From the NCBI RefSeq assembly GCF_019703515.2, contig NC_059346.1, positions 16,709,001 through 16,773,000 on the forward strand: a DNA stretch of 64,000 nt. Direction: 5' to 3'. Origin of the DNA: Myxocyprinus asiaticus. Taxonomy: Eukaryota > Chordata > Actinopteri > Cypriniformes > Catostomidae. The notes under the pieces were generated by a model. That model searched no databases. It was not told where the DNA came from and saw nothing but the letters and a program-made list of their open reading frames with translations. The position numbers and the translations under genes are program-made. Positions 35,701 to 45,667 of the stretch are shown here, in pieces (the stretch's first letter is position 1; every line of letters begins with the position of its first letter).

Positions 35701-36136
35701 TGCTGGCAATGTCAAACAGAAAGAAGATGGAGACACAACCCATGTCTTATGGGGATGTGTTAAGATTCAAGAATTTTGGTTGAGGATTCAGTTTTATGTG
35801 CGAGGTTTTGGCATTTCAAATTTATTTTGCCCCAGACTCTGTATTTTAGGAGATAGGGCAGTCATTAATTTGGAGAATAAGCACATGAAAAACTGGGTCC
35901 TAACTAGTATTATGGTTGCCAGACAGATTATTTTAAGGAGTTGGAAGTCGGCTGGAGTGCCCCCATTTCAGGAGTGGTGTTCAGAGATGGCAAGAGTGGC
36001 AGCTTTTGAGGAGGGGGTATCCAGAAGACTGGGGAGTCTAAACCTGTTTGTGGAGAAATGGGGCAAATATCGTTCTTTTTTGGAGGGCTCTCGGGGAGGG
36101 ACAGTGGAGAGAGGTGTAGTGGATGTGTGTGATTAA
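32743..36136 (+). pseudogene. L1 ORF2 (endonuclease and reverse transcriptase), broken
   Basis: The endonuclease starts with MSGLSFSTWNVNGLGHPIKR at about 32758. It is interrupted at 32857 by an insertion and resumes at 33187 with VFLQETHLSPQEAEKIG. It ends with GGDFN (about 33489) and SDHALVNLE (about 33757), two conserved APE-type blocks. The reverse transcriptase keeps TGKAPGPDGFAAEFF, SLDAENAFDMVEWDYLF, RGTRQGCPLSPLLF and LLLYADDILLF in 34346-35201. At about 35405 the frame jumps from the thumb region (DHLIKSFSS) to C-terminal sequence (SGSGDYCIWKR). That loses about 600 bp relative to what the family normally has, as I recall it. C-terminal parts end at 36136. Confidence 0.88.
32857..33182 (+). 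mobile_element. Short 3' fragment of another retroelement inserted in L1 ORF2
   Basis: TGAT occurs at 32853-32856 and 33183-33186. Removing the insert joins KKCD to VFLQETHLS, the normal ORF2 order. The insert encodes a short SFFLLEEVL-like piece and, by frame change, resembles the extreme C-terminus of other fish LINE proteins. It ends with AATAAAGTAACCTGAACC. The family is not identified. Confidence 0.72.
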
Positions 36137-37135
36137 TATATATATTTTTTGTTTGTGTGTCTATAATTATGTGACCACTTGGGTGTTGCTGGGGGTCGGG
36201 TCGGGGATTTGGAGGCGGTGGGGGGGTTAGTGAGGGTTAAATATTGATTCTGTATGTATACGTTTTGCTGTTCTTTATTTAATAGATGAATCAATAAAAA
36301 TGTTAATTGCTAAAAACAAAAAAAACAAAAACAAAAACAAAATGACGCTCTGAATTTTTTTTTTCAAATTGTAATAGTAATTTTTCACATTATTAATGTC
36401 CTGACTATACATTGTGATCAGTTGAATGCCACTTTGGTGAATAAAAGTATCAATTTCTTTCCATAAGAGCAAAATCTGTACATTATTCCAAACTTTTGGC
36501 CACCAGTGTGTGCGTGTGTGTGTGTGTATATATAATATATATATGCTTCTAATGCTTTTGGTTATTTCATTCATGTCAGTTAAAAATGGGGTGTGGACAT
36601 TCATTTACAATCACACAAATGTACCAAATACAAAAACAACATAAGAAAAAACAACTAAAGCAAATCGTAAACTCTGAAAATGCACTGATTCAACTGCAGG
36701 TATGGACAAATATTGTTTCAATCTTAAGAGCTGAATCTGGCTTAAAACGGTAAGTGCATAAAGATGACTTTGGCATTCTGATATTCTGATGAAGGTAAAT
36801 AATCATGACTGAAATACAGCAATGACGAACAATCACATAGTGTCATTAAAGGTTTTCTGACATTCTCTCTGAAGTGACTCAAGAGATAGTACCCTTTGAT
36901 TATAAACTACACAGATCGTATTTACTGAAGACTTTGGGCCAGACTTGACAGACTGTATGCTGAAATTTATCCAGATATGCAAACATCAGTATATCACTGA
37001 TAACTGAATTACATAACATCCAACCAAACACATACTGTTTAGCAGCAAAAAAGGAAATGTAACAGCGCCTAAATATTTCAGCAAATCAAGAACACCAAAT
37101 GCTAAACCTTTAACTCAGAAAAGATTCTGTCATCA

Positions 37136-37345
37136 TTAACCTACCCTCATGTTGATTTAAACCCCTATTACTTTCTTTCTTTTGTGAAACACAAAGGAGA
37201 TGTTAGGCAGAATGTAAGCGTCAGTTACAATTCATTGTCAATGCATCTTTGTTTTTTTTTATACATACAATGAAAGTGAATGGTGACTGAGGCTAACATT
37301 CTTTCTAAAATCTCCTTTTGTGTTCCATGGAAGTAAAATGTGAAG
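37136..37345. mobile_element. Palindromic MITE (CACAAAGGAGATGTTAGGCA family)
   Basis: The words GTGAAACACAAAGGAGATGT and AATCTCCTTTTGTGTTCCAT are inverted around a central poly-T, as are CAATTCATTGTCAATGCAT and ACAATGAAAGTGAATGG. Confidence 0.7.
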
Positions 37346-37729
37346 TCAGGTTTGAAAAAACGTTCAAGTAAATTATGTAAACTACCCATTAAATGTCTCT
37401 ACTGTTCTGTTCCTAGTAAACCATTTATACAGATCCTTACAAGTGTTATGTAAATAGTCGACACAGGTATACTGGGAGTTTGTGCTTTTTTTTCTTTGCC
37501 ATGCCACTGAATACAGAATATGTGACTTGATTGTAGATTGTTGTGTTCCTTGTGTGATCTGACCAACAAAAACAAAAACCAAAAAAAAAAAACAATATAA
37601 GGAAACAAATGTCTGACTAGAGTCATAAAAGTTTTCAAGATGTAAACATTAAAACCTTGTAACATACAGCATATTTCCAAATGCAAGGGGAAAAAATGTA
37701 CTGTTAAAAAAAAACAAAGACGTTTTAAA

Positions 37730-37935
37730 GTTATAGCTCACCCATCTCATTCAATGGAACACAAAAGGAGATGTTAGGCAGAATGAAAGCCTCAGTCAGC
37801 ACTCACTTTCAATGTATAAAAAAAAAAAAAGATGCACAGAAAGTGAATGGTGACTGAGACTACATAATATCTACTTTTGTGTTCGACTGGATCATAGAAA
37901 TGACAGAAATACCATTTTGGGTGGACTTTAACGGG
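37730..37935. mobile_element. Palindromic MITE, same family as 37136
   Basis: Arms with AACACAAAAGGAGATGTTAG and ATCTACTTTTGTGTTCGACT flank a poly-A centre. The end words TATAGCTCACCC and GGGTGGACTTTAA are imperfect inverses. Confidence 0.7.
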
Positions 37936-38350
37936 GTCTCCTCAGAAATCGAATGAATGTGCTAATGTTCTTAAAGTTTTTTCATTCTTGTTCTACAATA
38001 AATCATTCTGATTGTTGAATTTTTGCAAATATAATGAAAACCAACTACCTGGAAATACCTGGGTCACTGGCAACACATATACAAAGCAATATGGAATCTG
38101 TACATAGACAGCAGGTACAGACACACTTCCTCTTAAATTCACAGAAACTGAAATATAGCTAAAAAAAAAAAAACTACACAGTACTTTACAAAGGAATACC
38201 CATAGCTTATCCGGCAGTAACAGCAACTACAGTGAGAATTTGTGTGTGCAAGTGTGTTAAAATTCAGTGTCAGTTAACATTCAGCATCATCTAACTAACT
38301 TGTCTAACTGTATTATTTTTTTTATTTTGAGCAGGAGAGATGCATGTTTG

Positions 38351-41143
38351 TTAGGTATGATTTAGGTGGTGTAGTGGTAAAGCCCCCTCAAGCTCCCCCC
38401 TCCTGTTCTTCATCATAATTTCTCTCAGATCAGTTGATTGGTCAGAGCGAAGGTGGGGCACACCCTGAGTGACCCCAACAGGTCGATTCTTCCACTGCGT
38501 GCCTGTAGGAGGGTAACTGCAGGGGTAAAGCGCATCCCCTCCACCGATCAAAATCTCCCCCTCACCTTCCACTCTTGAGACGCCAGCAAAGTTACGATTA
38601 TGACAGTTGTTCTGTAAGGGGTGATGTGAAGGTCTGACAAAGGATTGGCTCCCATGTGGCAACTTCAGCTCCTGCGGAGGTGAGGTGCTGCTTTGCTGGG
38701 CGGAGCTGCTTTGCTTGTCTCGCCCACAACCCCGCCTCCAACCATCCACAGTTACCCTGCAGGGTTGGTGCGGTAACGCCACGTCACTGCATTCTGCATT
38801 CCTAAGCTTTGAGTCATAGGTGTAAAGCTCACTACTCTGAAACTCTAGATTGTCCGTATCAAGAGAGCGACTGCGTCGATTTAGTGCTAACGGGGAAGGG
38901 ATTGGCGGACATGGCCGACCCAAACTGAGGTGCCGTGGAAGGCTGGTAATACCCCATGCATTACTGAGCAACAGACTCTGTTCATAGGCATCAAAGGTAC
39001 GCTGGTCACACTCGGCAAAGGCATCTTGCTGCAGGTAACAGCCATCATCTTCAAAGGGCTCATAAGGGGATGCCAACTCTTCCTCTTCCTCAGCAAGCTC
39101 AGTCTGCTGCTCACATTCACCCTCATTCTCCATATCGACCACATCAAATGTGACAATGGCAGGCAGGGCACTCAGACTCGGGCCAAAAGGAGAACTTGAC
39201 TCAGAGTCATCAAGACTCTCTGTGGAGTTACAGTAAAGCCTGGCGTTCTTTGTAAAATCTACCAACGCTTGGGAAAAACAGACCATCAGCTCTTCCTGGG
39301 ATTGGCTGCAGCCTCCGGTAGGCAGTAAGGGGCTTTGATCCTTGGATTGATGCGATCTGGGTAGCTCATGGACATTTGGGCTAAACCCTGAATCAGCATG
39401 GGATGGAAACAATGCACTATCCTGGATTTGACCCCTGCTTTGAGGCACTGGTTCTTTTAAAGACTGGGATCTCGGTGGTGATTGGGGATAGCACTGATTA
39501 ATAACTTCCTCTAAAGCCTTCTTACCACTGCTTGTGGTAAGTTTTGAATCATCATAAAAGCAGTCATCATTGAACAAAAGCTGATCTTTGGATGGGCTTC
39601 TGATATTCTGGAGCTCACAGCACAACAGGGCATGCTGGATCTTGCTCAGACGCTCCTCCTCAGTCTCCATTGCACCTGTCTCTAGGGTGTACAGAGGGTT
39701 GGTTGGACACTTATCACCCTGCAGGGTTGCAGGAGAAAGAGCAGGGCTGAGCAGGCGATCGTCAGGCTCAAAAAGTTCATAAAGGGCATCACCACTGTAG
39801 CTGTCCCGTGGAAGCCTTTCCTGATGTGGACGATCTCTATTCTCCTCCTCCATTCCTGGTGTGGTGGAGTCATAGTATCCTTCATCGCTGTTGGGTACAG
39901 ACTCTTGCCGATCACTTTGAGGGCTCAAAAGATCAGTGGGTGTGAGGCCCGTTTCTGTGACCTCCAATGGGCTGCTGCTGGAGTTTGCACGAATGGAGCT
40001 GATTTGCTGATCAGGAGTGAGCGAAGGGCTGTCTGAGCCCCTGTCTGAGGGGACGTAGCAGACTTCATTATTAGCTTCTGATTCCCATAAACTCTGCAAG
40101 TAATCTCCTTCTATCTCGTCAGGTGTTGCCATCTCCTCCCCACCACCTTGATACGTGACAAAACACGAGCTCCGCTTTCCAGCATTTCGGCTGCCTCTCT
40201 CACCAGACACTGAGCTTTCAGCAACACTGACATCATCTTGGTCTGCAATGATGTCTCCACAACCTGTCAGGGAATCAAAGCTCTTCAGTGATGAAACATC
40301 ACCAAACATCAAGTTCACACTGTCAGAGGAGCAGGATACAGCAGGCAGCTCCCCATCTGGTATATTCTGCTCAGTCAAACGGTCCAGTTCCGACTCTGCA
40401 GACAAAGGTTGATGATATGTAGTCGTTCCTTCCCACCTCTCATTTTGCTTCTCTTGCCCATTCTCCTCTTCTTCTGCTCTCTTACTTTTATCCATCTCTC
40501 CCCTGCTTCTCCGTTTCTCAGGCACTAGGGTTATGACTTTTGTACATTCAGCGGCAGTGGAGGCCAATGGCAGTTCACACTCACTGCCTGCAGTTTGATT
40601 AGGCACATCTGGCACCAACTCCTCGCACTGACTGTCGCCATGGTTATCGCTACTGTCACTGATGCTCAACAGGGCACCAGGCACGGTTTTGGCACACAGG
40701 CTTGAGGACATTTCAAGTGTTTCACGCTTTTCCAGTTCAACATTTTTGCTCTTTCTGTGTCTCCGTATGCTGCTGAAGAGACCCCGAAGACTTCTCCGCT
40801 GCCGTGGTAGTGATTGGGACTCCTGCATTTTCAAGGGGTCACTGGAGCTGCAGAACTCAAAGTCCCCTGAGGCTACTTCAACACTGCCTCTGCCCAAATC
40901 TTCCCAGCATGCTCTGCTCACCCCATCGTATGTTTGGCTCTTTGTTACGCCTGTTTTAGATGAGCCCTTTCCTTCACTTCTGCCACGGCCACCAAAAAAG
41001 CTTGGCAGGACACAAAAACTCTTCCGACCACCAAAAAACTTGAAAGCGGTCTTGCGTATTTTCACTTTAGGCGGTGTCTGAGACTGTGGAGCATCATTGG
41101 AAAAAGAGTCTGATTGTTGTCCCCCTGTTGCGCCAACCTCCAT
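38351..41143 (-). CDS. amer1: Amer1 (APC membrane recruitment protein 1 / WTX), single coding exon
   Basis: The 930-residue frame matches AMER1 blocks in order. A basic lipid-binding N-terminus at 26-74 includes IRKTAFKFFGGRKSFCVLPS. A second basic block, LRGLFSSIRRHRKSKN, is at 119-134. FGDVSSLKSFDSLTGCGDII is at 280-299, SSCFVTYQGGGEEM is near 325, ESVPNSDEGYYDSTTPG is at 414-430 and GAMETEEERL is near 490. NRRSRSLDT and PVGVTQGVPHL lie near the C-terminus. AMER1 binds PtdIns(4,5)P2 at the plasma membrane, recruits APC and Axin, and tunes Wnt/beta-catenin signalling. The start lies in a strong context (GTCACCATGG). Upstream, an acceptor at 41249 and a donor at 42585 define one intron in the 5' UTR, the human arrangement as I recall it. 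The Arg-Glu-Ala repeat of mammalian AMER1 is not present. Confidence 0.96.
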   Translation of the reverse strand: MEVGATGGQQSDSFSNDAPQSQTPPKVKIRKTAFKFFGGRKSFCVLPSFFGGRGRSEGKGSSKTGVTKSQTYDGVSRACWEDLGRGSVEVASGDFEFCSSSDPLKMQESQSLPRQRRSLRGLFSSIRRHRKSKNVELEKRETLEMSSSLCAKTVPGALLSISDSSDNHGDSQCEELVPDVPNQTAGSECELPLASTAAECTKVITLVPEKRRSRGEMDKSKRAEEEENGQEKQNERWEGTTTYHQPLSAESELDRLTEQNIPDGELPAVSCSSDSVNLMFGDVSSLKSFDSLTGCGDIIADQDDVSVAESSVSGERGSRNAGKRSSCFVTYQGGGEEMATPDEIEGDYLQSLWESEANNEVCYVPSDRGSDSPSLTPDQQISSIRANSSSSPLEVTETGLTPTDLLSPQSDRQESVPNSDEGYYDSTTPGMEEENRDRPHQERLPRDSYSGDALYELFEPDDRLLSPALSPATLQGDKCPTNPLYTLETGAMETEEERLSKIQHALLCCELQNIRSPSKDQLLFNDDCFYDDSKLTTSSGKKALEEVINQCYPQSPPRSQSLKEPVPQSRGQIQDSALFPSHADSGFSPNVHELPRSHQSKDQSPLLPTGGCSQSQEELMVCFSQALVDFTKNARLYCNSTESLDDSESSSPFGPSLSALPAIVTFDVVDMENEGECEQQTELAEEEEELASPYEPFEDDGCYLQQDAFAECDQRTFDAYEQSLLLSNAWGITSLPRHLSLGRPCPPIPSPLALNRRSRSLDTDNLEFQSSELYTYDSKLRNAECSDVALPHQPCRVTVDGWRRGCGRDKQSSSAQQSSTSPPQELKLPHGSQSFVRPSHHPLQNNCHNRNFAGVSRVEGEGEILIGGGDALYPCSYPPTGTQWKNRPVGVTQGVPHLRSDQSTDLREIMMKNRRGELEGALPLHHLNHT

Positions 41144-42585
41144 GGTGACACAGATGACTGTGGCTAATGGAGTACGTTTGTGGTAAATAATCCACCCTGA
41201 GGGGCAGGTTGAAACAGACTGGGACAGTGTTTATCAGACATGTTACACCTGTATAAGAAACAAACATTAGGACACCATTAGAAACAGTCAATACAACAAC
41301 AACAACAACAAAACTAAACAGGCCCATGTTTACATGTAAATTACTTCCCTTTGGAACAAAACAAAAAACAATCCGTCAATCAAATATATATCTTTATGTT
41401 CTTAATGTAATTAAGCAAATAAGTACAAGAGGCTGTGATATATTGTGAATGTAATAACGGCATTGCTAGGCACATCCTTGAGTACCTTCCTGAATTTAGA
41501 ATATGGTTATTACATAATGAGTAAGGACACATTTATTAAAATGCTATTTTATTAATCAAATTCAATTAAGTGTCATCCTTCTGCTAGCAGACAGGACATG
41601 CAAACAAATGAATACAACCTTGACATGTAAACAATAACAGAATGTTATTCTGCGTGTGCTGCGCAGTGCTATACAACGTAAACAGGTGTTTCACATCATA
41701 ACTGTTACTATGTTGTGCATTTAAACATGGCTGGACCACTGTATTTACCAAATAACATCCAGGAGGCATTTTAAACACACCTCCCCGTGTATTTGAGACA
41801 TATTTACAAATTATAGTGTCAGTTTATAACAGCATAATTTGTTGGTACAACAGGTTCACACAGCATGTTCCCTTGGCAAAGAGACAGAAGCAGCGGTCAT
41901 TGAAACAAAGACATGAATACCATGAAATAATTCAGTGTACGAGGAGCAGGAGTAAGATCCACAAAAGGCAAATATGGAACCCTGTGAGGCAGACAGTGGA
42001 GAATGTTTACTTATTTATATAGACTTTATTTACATAAGCCTATAATGTACGGAGAGGACCGTGCTAACAGTTATTCATATCCTCAGACACCATAAACGTG
42101 ATAGCTGAATTTTCCCATAATATTTACAATAACAACTAGTCAAATGTTGAGTTTTTCCTCGGAAATACTTGCGCATTAGTTCCGCAGGATTAGATCTGCG
42201 ATCAAAACAAAAGCTGACGGAACCCAAGGGGCCTGAACACTCATATGTGTACATCACATAAACAAAGAAAAACCAAGCACATATCATGCACTTAAAATAA
42301 ACTACAACCCCCGGACCAACTGTATCCAGTACTGTATTGGGCTTACACTCAGTGAATAAAATAACTTATACAAGCAGATTGCACGCAGTGTCCCCAGCTG
42401 GACACCATCATTGCGCCTGAACGCGCACTGGCGCGCGCTAGCCCATACGCTAACCAGCTCGCGACCGCTTCAATGATGTTTATGCAACTGCCAAGCAGCT
42501 ACAGTTGTTTCAGTGAGCTCATTCACACGCGTTTCGAATGACAGCCAAAATAATATACGGAGGTACTAAAATAAGCGGGACTTAC

Positions 42586-42720
42586 CTTATTTTCCCATAT
42601 TTTCTGTGCAAACGTGCAGCACTACAGGAGCTCGCAACTGTGATTCACTTTGTTCATTGAGCACTGGAGAGACAACTAGCGGCGTTTCCTTCCGACGTGC
42701 ATTTTGGGAAGTGTAGTCGC
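42586..42720 (-). promoter_or_regulatory. amer1: amer1 noncoding first exon and CpG-containing promoter
   Basis: On the minus strand ATAAG|GTAAGT places a strong splice donor right after 42586. The matching acceptor, TTTCTTATACAG|GTGT, starts the coding exon at 41248. CpGs cluster from about 42410 to 42720. The transcription start is not fixed by sequence. Promoter elements may extend to either side. Confidence 0.6.
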
Positions 42721-44430
42721 ATTGCACTGCTATTGTTTGTGCCAACGTTTTAATTATAAGTTTTAAATAAAAATAAAAAAATAAAAAAAATTTAATTCAT
42801 CTAAATGTTAGTGTTTTTGACTTTTCTACAATCAATCTATTAATAAAAATAAAGTAAAATAATCATAGTTTATGGATAACCATTCATGTGGTGGAAATGG
42901 GATGCACCTTGAATTACCAAATAAATGTGGATTTAGTAGAGAATAAACAGTTATTGTTTATACCACAGTTAAACGTTCGGTTCATCAGTTCAGTTTTATT
43001 AAGCCAGAGGTTGTACATTATTTAAACAGGATAATAAAAAAAAAAATTTAAAAAAAGAAAAAAAAGAAGAAAAAAAATGCTGAAAAGAATGTGTATATCC
43101 CATTTCTATCAATGTTCTATCATTTTAAGTGGGAAATCATTTCTGAACTAGCAAGGTCTGTGTTGTTTTCTATATCTTGCTGTTGCTCTGCAAAATATGT
43201 TCATTTTGAAGAAACCCAAACCCTTTAACTGCAGAAGAAACCGAATGAACTACATTTTGTTCCACCACTTGTTGATTATATGACAGCTGTTCTGTTGAAA
43301 GAGCACATCTGCTCCACACAAAGTATTTATAGAGACAAATACATCACAACAGAGATTAAATATATCATACTAAGATTAATAAAAGTTGAAAAACACTGAT
43401 CCCGGGACAGTAGCTCTTGCGTCAAAAGTACATTGAGTCGATCACAGCATTTCGCGAGTCACCAGTAAACTGATCCAAGGACAGCAGCTCTCGTGCCAAC
43501 AGTACGTCGAGTTGTTCACAGCAGTTCTCGAGTCAACAGTACACTGATCCCGGGACAGTAGCTCTCGCGTCAACAGTACATTGAGTCAATCACAGCAGTT
43601 TGCGAGTCACCAGTACACTGAACTGAGAATTGCCTCTTTCGGACATAATACTGAGAACTGCTGATCAGTGAGCAGCTGATGAGCATGCGTGAACCGAGGA
43701 CTTGAATGAGGGGGCTAAACATTTCAGTCGAGAGTTGTAAACAAATTTTATTATTGAGCATTGTGCATGCAGATTATATCTGAAGTTGTGATGAGCTGGA
43801 TTATGGTTTCTGTAAAAAAAAGGGTGAGTTGATTAAGACTAGTTTAATCACTTTTTATGCTTTAGACATGTGTAGAACATTCGCGTTTGTATATCACTGT
43901 CAGTATTGGGTGCTTTAGGTGCAAACCTTTAATGCAGGATGTATTGTAAGATCACTGAATAAAACACTGATGACAATAAACACCCTTATTATTATAACTT
44001 AATTCAAATGTAATAATCAGCAATATGCATGTACACATTGATTTATTGAATGTCTTTGAGTGTGTATTCTATGACACCAGCATATTTGCATTATGTACAG
44101 TGACGTCATTACACAAAAAGAATCGGACTTCATAATTAAACACACTATGTGATCTACAAAATCAAATGAACCAGTAAAAAACAAACATTTTACAACAGTT
44201 GAATTTTGATTGAGAAATAAAAATCTCCAAATTATATTTTAAAGGAAGAACTGCTATACATTATAGTCTAATTTGAATGGCATTCAAGTAAATTAATGCA
44301 TAAAGGTGTTTCAGTTTAATACACTCCATAGATGTAAACTGGGGCTGTTAGCAGTGTGTCGAACCACCTGTGAGATTGAATAAATGTCTGTCTTGAATCT
44401 GTCCTTCACTAAAGAGTGTGCACTGGCTTG
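42721..44430. other. amer1-asb12 intergenic region
   Basis: It is AT-rich with poly-A blocks near 42770 and 43030-43080. The only notable structure is the 74-bp tandem array at 43396. A minus-strand AATAAA at 44041-44046 may end asb12 transcripts. Confidence 0.5.
43396..43617. repeat. Three-copy 74-bp minisatellite built from 37-bp half-units
   Basis: Units begin at 43396, 43470 and 43544 with CTGATCC. A partial fourth starts at 43618. Each unit contains two similar halves, one with ACAGTAGCTCTCGCGTCAAC and one with CACAGCAGTTTGCGAGTCAC, so the basic period may be 37 bp. Copies differ by a few substitutions. Confidence 0.92.
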
Positions 44431-44585
44431 TCAGTAAACCAGTGTGCTGTTTATGGGCTTGTGTTTGAGATAGTTGATGAGCCTGGGTGGAACCTCAAGA
44501 GAGCCTATAGACTGTATCCTGTTCACCTGTTTCAGGTGTTTACGGATGGCCAACCTACACTGAGATGTCAAAGACTTTGGACAAC
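44431..44585 (-). CDS. asb12: asb12 last coding exon: SOCS box
   Basis: It follows the acceptor TTTCTCATAG and begins in phase 1 after KER. It encodes residues 255-305, with BC-box SLTSQCRLAI and Cullin-box-like EVPPRLINYL, and ends TGA at 44431-44433. It has no methionine, so a simple open-frame scan misses it. Confidence 0.9.
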
Positions 44586-45633
44586 CTATGAGAAAGAAAA
44601 AACAAGGATAAAAGAAAACAGTTATTTACTACATTCACAGATGATGTTTTAACCTTGTGCGACCCAGCGTACACATTGCATTTTGGCTTCGCTATATGCA
44701 ACACATAATTTAAATTCATTTAAACCAACTGATCTAAGTTCAGAAGACTCTGGGCTGTCAGTAAAGAGTTACACTTTCAACGTTCAGAGTCATTTGACAA
44801 AACAACATGGCGTCGATCACAGCAGAGTTTGTCTTTGGGAGAAACGGCAACAAATCTACACCTGGTAAGAAATCTAATTAAGTTTTATATTGAAACCTGT
44901 TTGAGTCAAAAGATTAGGGTCTCTAGTTTTATCCGATTTGCCATTCTTTAATAGTGATTTATCGTGAAACGCCACGCTGCTAAACACAATGTACACTAAT
45001 GTGTACTTTAGCCCATTTTTTCCTTAGAAATCCTATAATTACTGCGCATTATCACACTGAGAATCAATGGGTTCATCCAAAAGCTGAAAAATGTTGCTTT
45101 CAGAGGCTTTACATGGAGTTAGGATGAAATAAGGTGCATTTCGAACTGTTCTAAGACCAGTGCAGACAGACAGCGCACTGGAGGTTAAGTCATTCACAAA
45201 GTAGGGAGCAAGGGAGCATCCTATAGTCCTCTATGCAGCTAAGTGCATTTACTGCTAAAATCCGACCAAAAGTTCAGTTTCAGGCTGCAGATAATATTTG
45301 GACCACTCAACATGTTTGGCAGACCTTGGACAATGGTAATCAGTACATAGATTCAGAATTTATAATGTATCATTTTATTTTAACATGGTTGGCAGTGATT
45401 GAATGATGCTGGCCATTACTTTGAATCAGAGTTATTTATGCTAATTTCTGATGTAATGTCTTGTACCATCTCAAAAACATGAATAACCAACACTCCTGGA
45501 AACATAATAAACAATTTGATTTTTAAAAATCTGACTTTCTATAGCTTGGTATTATTTAAAAATTTCACAACTTAGTCCTGCAGTCCACAAATGTGGACAT
45601 CAATTTTTAGGAAAAGTATTTGCTCTAGAAAAC

Positions 45634-45667
<34 letters not shown>

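Larger units (their letters stand above)
30922..36349 (+). mobile_element. Near-full-length L1-type LINE with internal damage
   Basis: An 8-bp duplication CTGAATTT flanks it (30914-30921 and 36350-36357). Order on the plus strand is a short 5' leader, ORF1 remains, a spacer of degenerate repeats (31830-32700), ORF2 with endonuclease, reverse transcriptase and C-terminal parts, then a 3' tail ending AATCAATAAAAATGTT with A-rich sequence. ORF2 is broken by a foreign 326-bp insertion at 32857-33182 and by a deletion near 35405. The copy cannot be autonomous. Confidence 0.9.
29933..36508 (+). mobile_element. Tc1-like transposon (second family) split by an L1
   Basis: The left end CACTGGCAGCTAAAAGTTTG and the right end CCAAACTTTTGGCCACCAGT are inverted, and both adjoin CA/TG microsatellite. 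Sequence homologous to the copy at 5802-10145 runs from 29933 to 30921 and resumes at 36350. The L1 sits between. The transposase is on the plus strand and has many stops. Confidence 0.88.
36510..38350. other. amer1 downstream region/3' UTR with MITEs
   Basis: No coding exon was seen. Two related palindromic MITEs lie at about 37136-37345 and 37730-37935. The stretch immediately left of 38351 should be the amer1 3' UTR. An AATAAA on the minus strand at 38321-38326 is only about 25 bp after the stop, so a later signal is more likely to be used. Confidence 0.5.

Noticed and set aside
38887..39199. Open frames on both strands within amer1
   Set aside because: Out-of-frame shadows of the strongly conserved amer1 coding exon.
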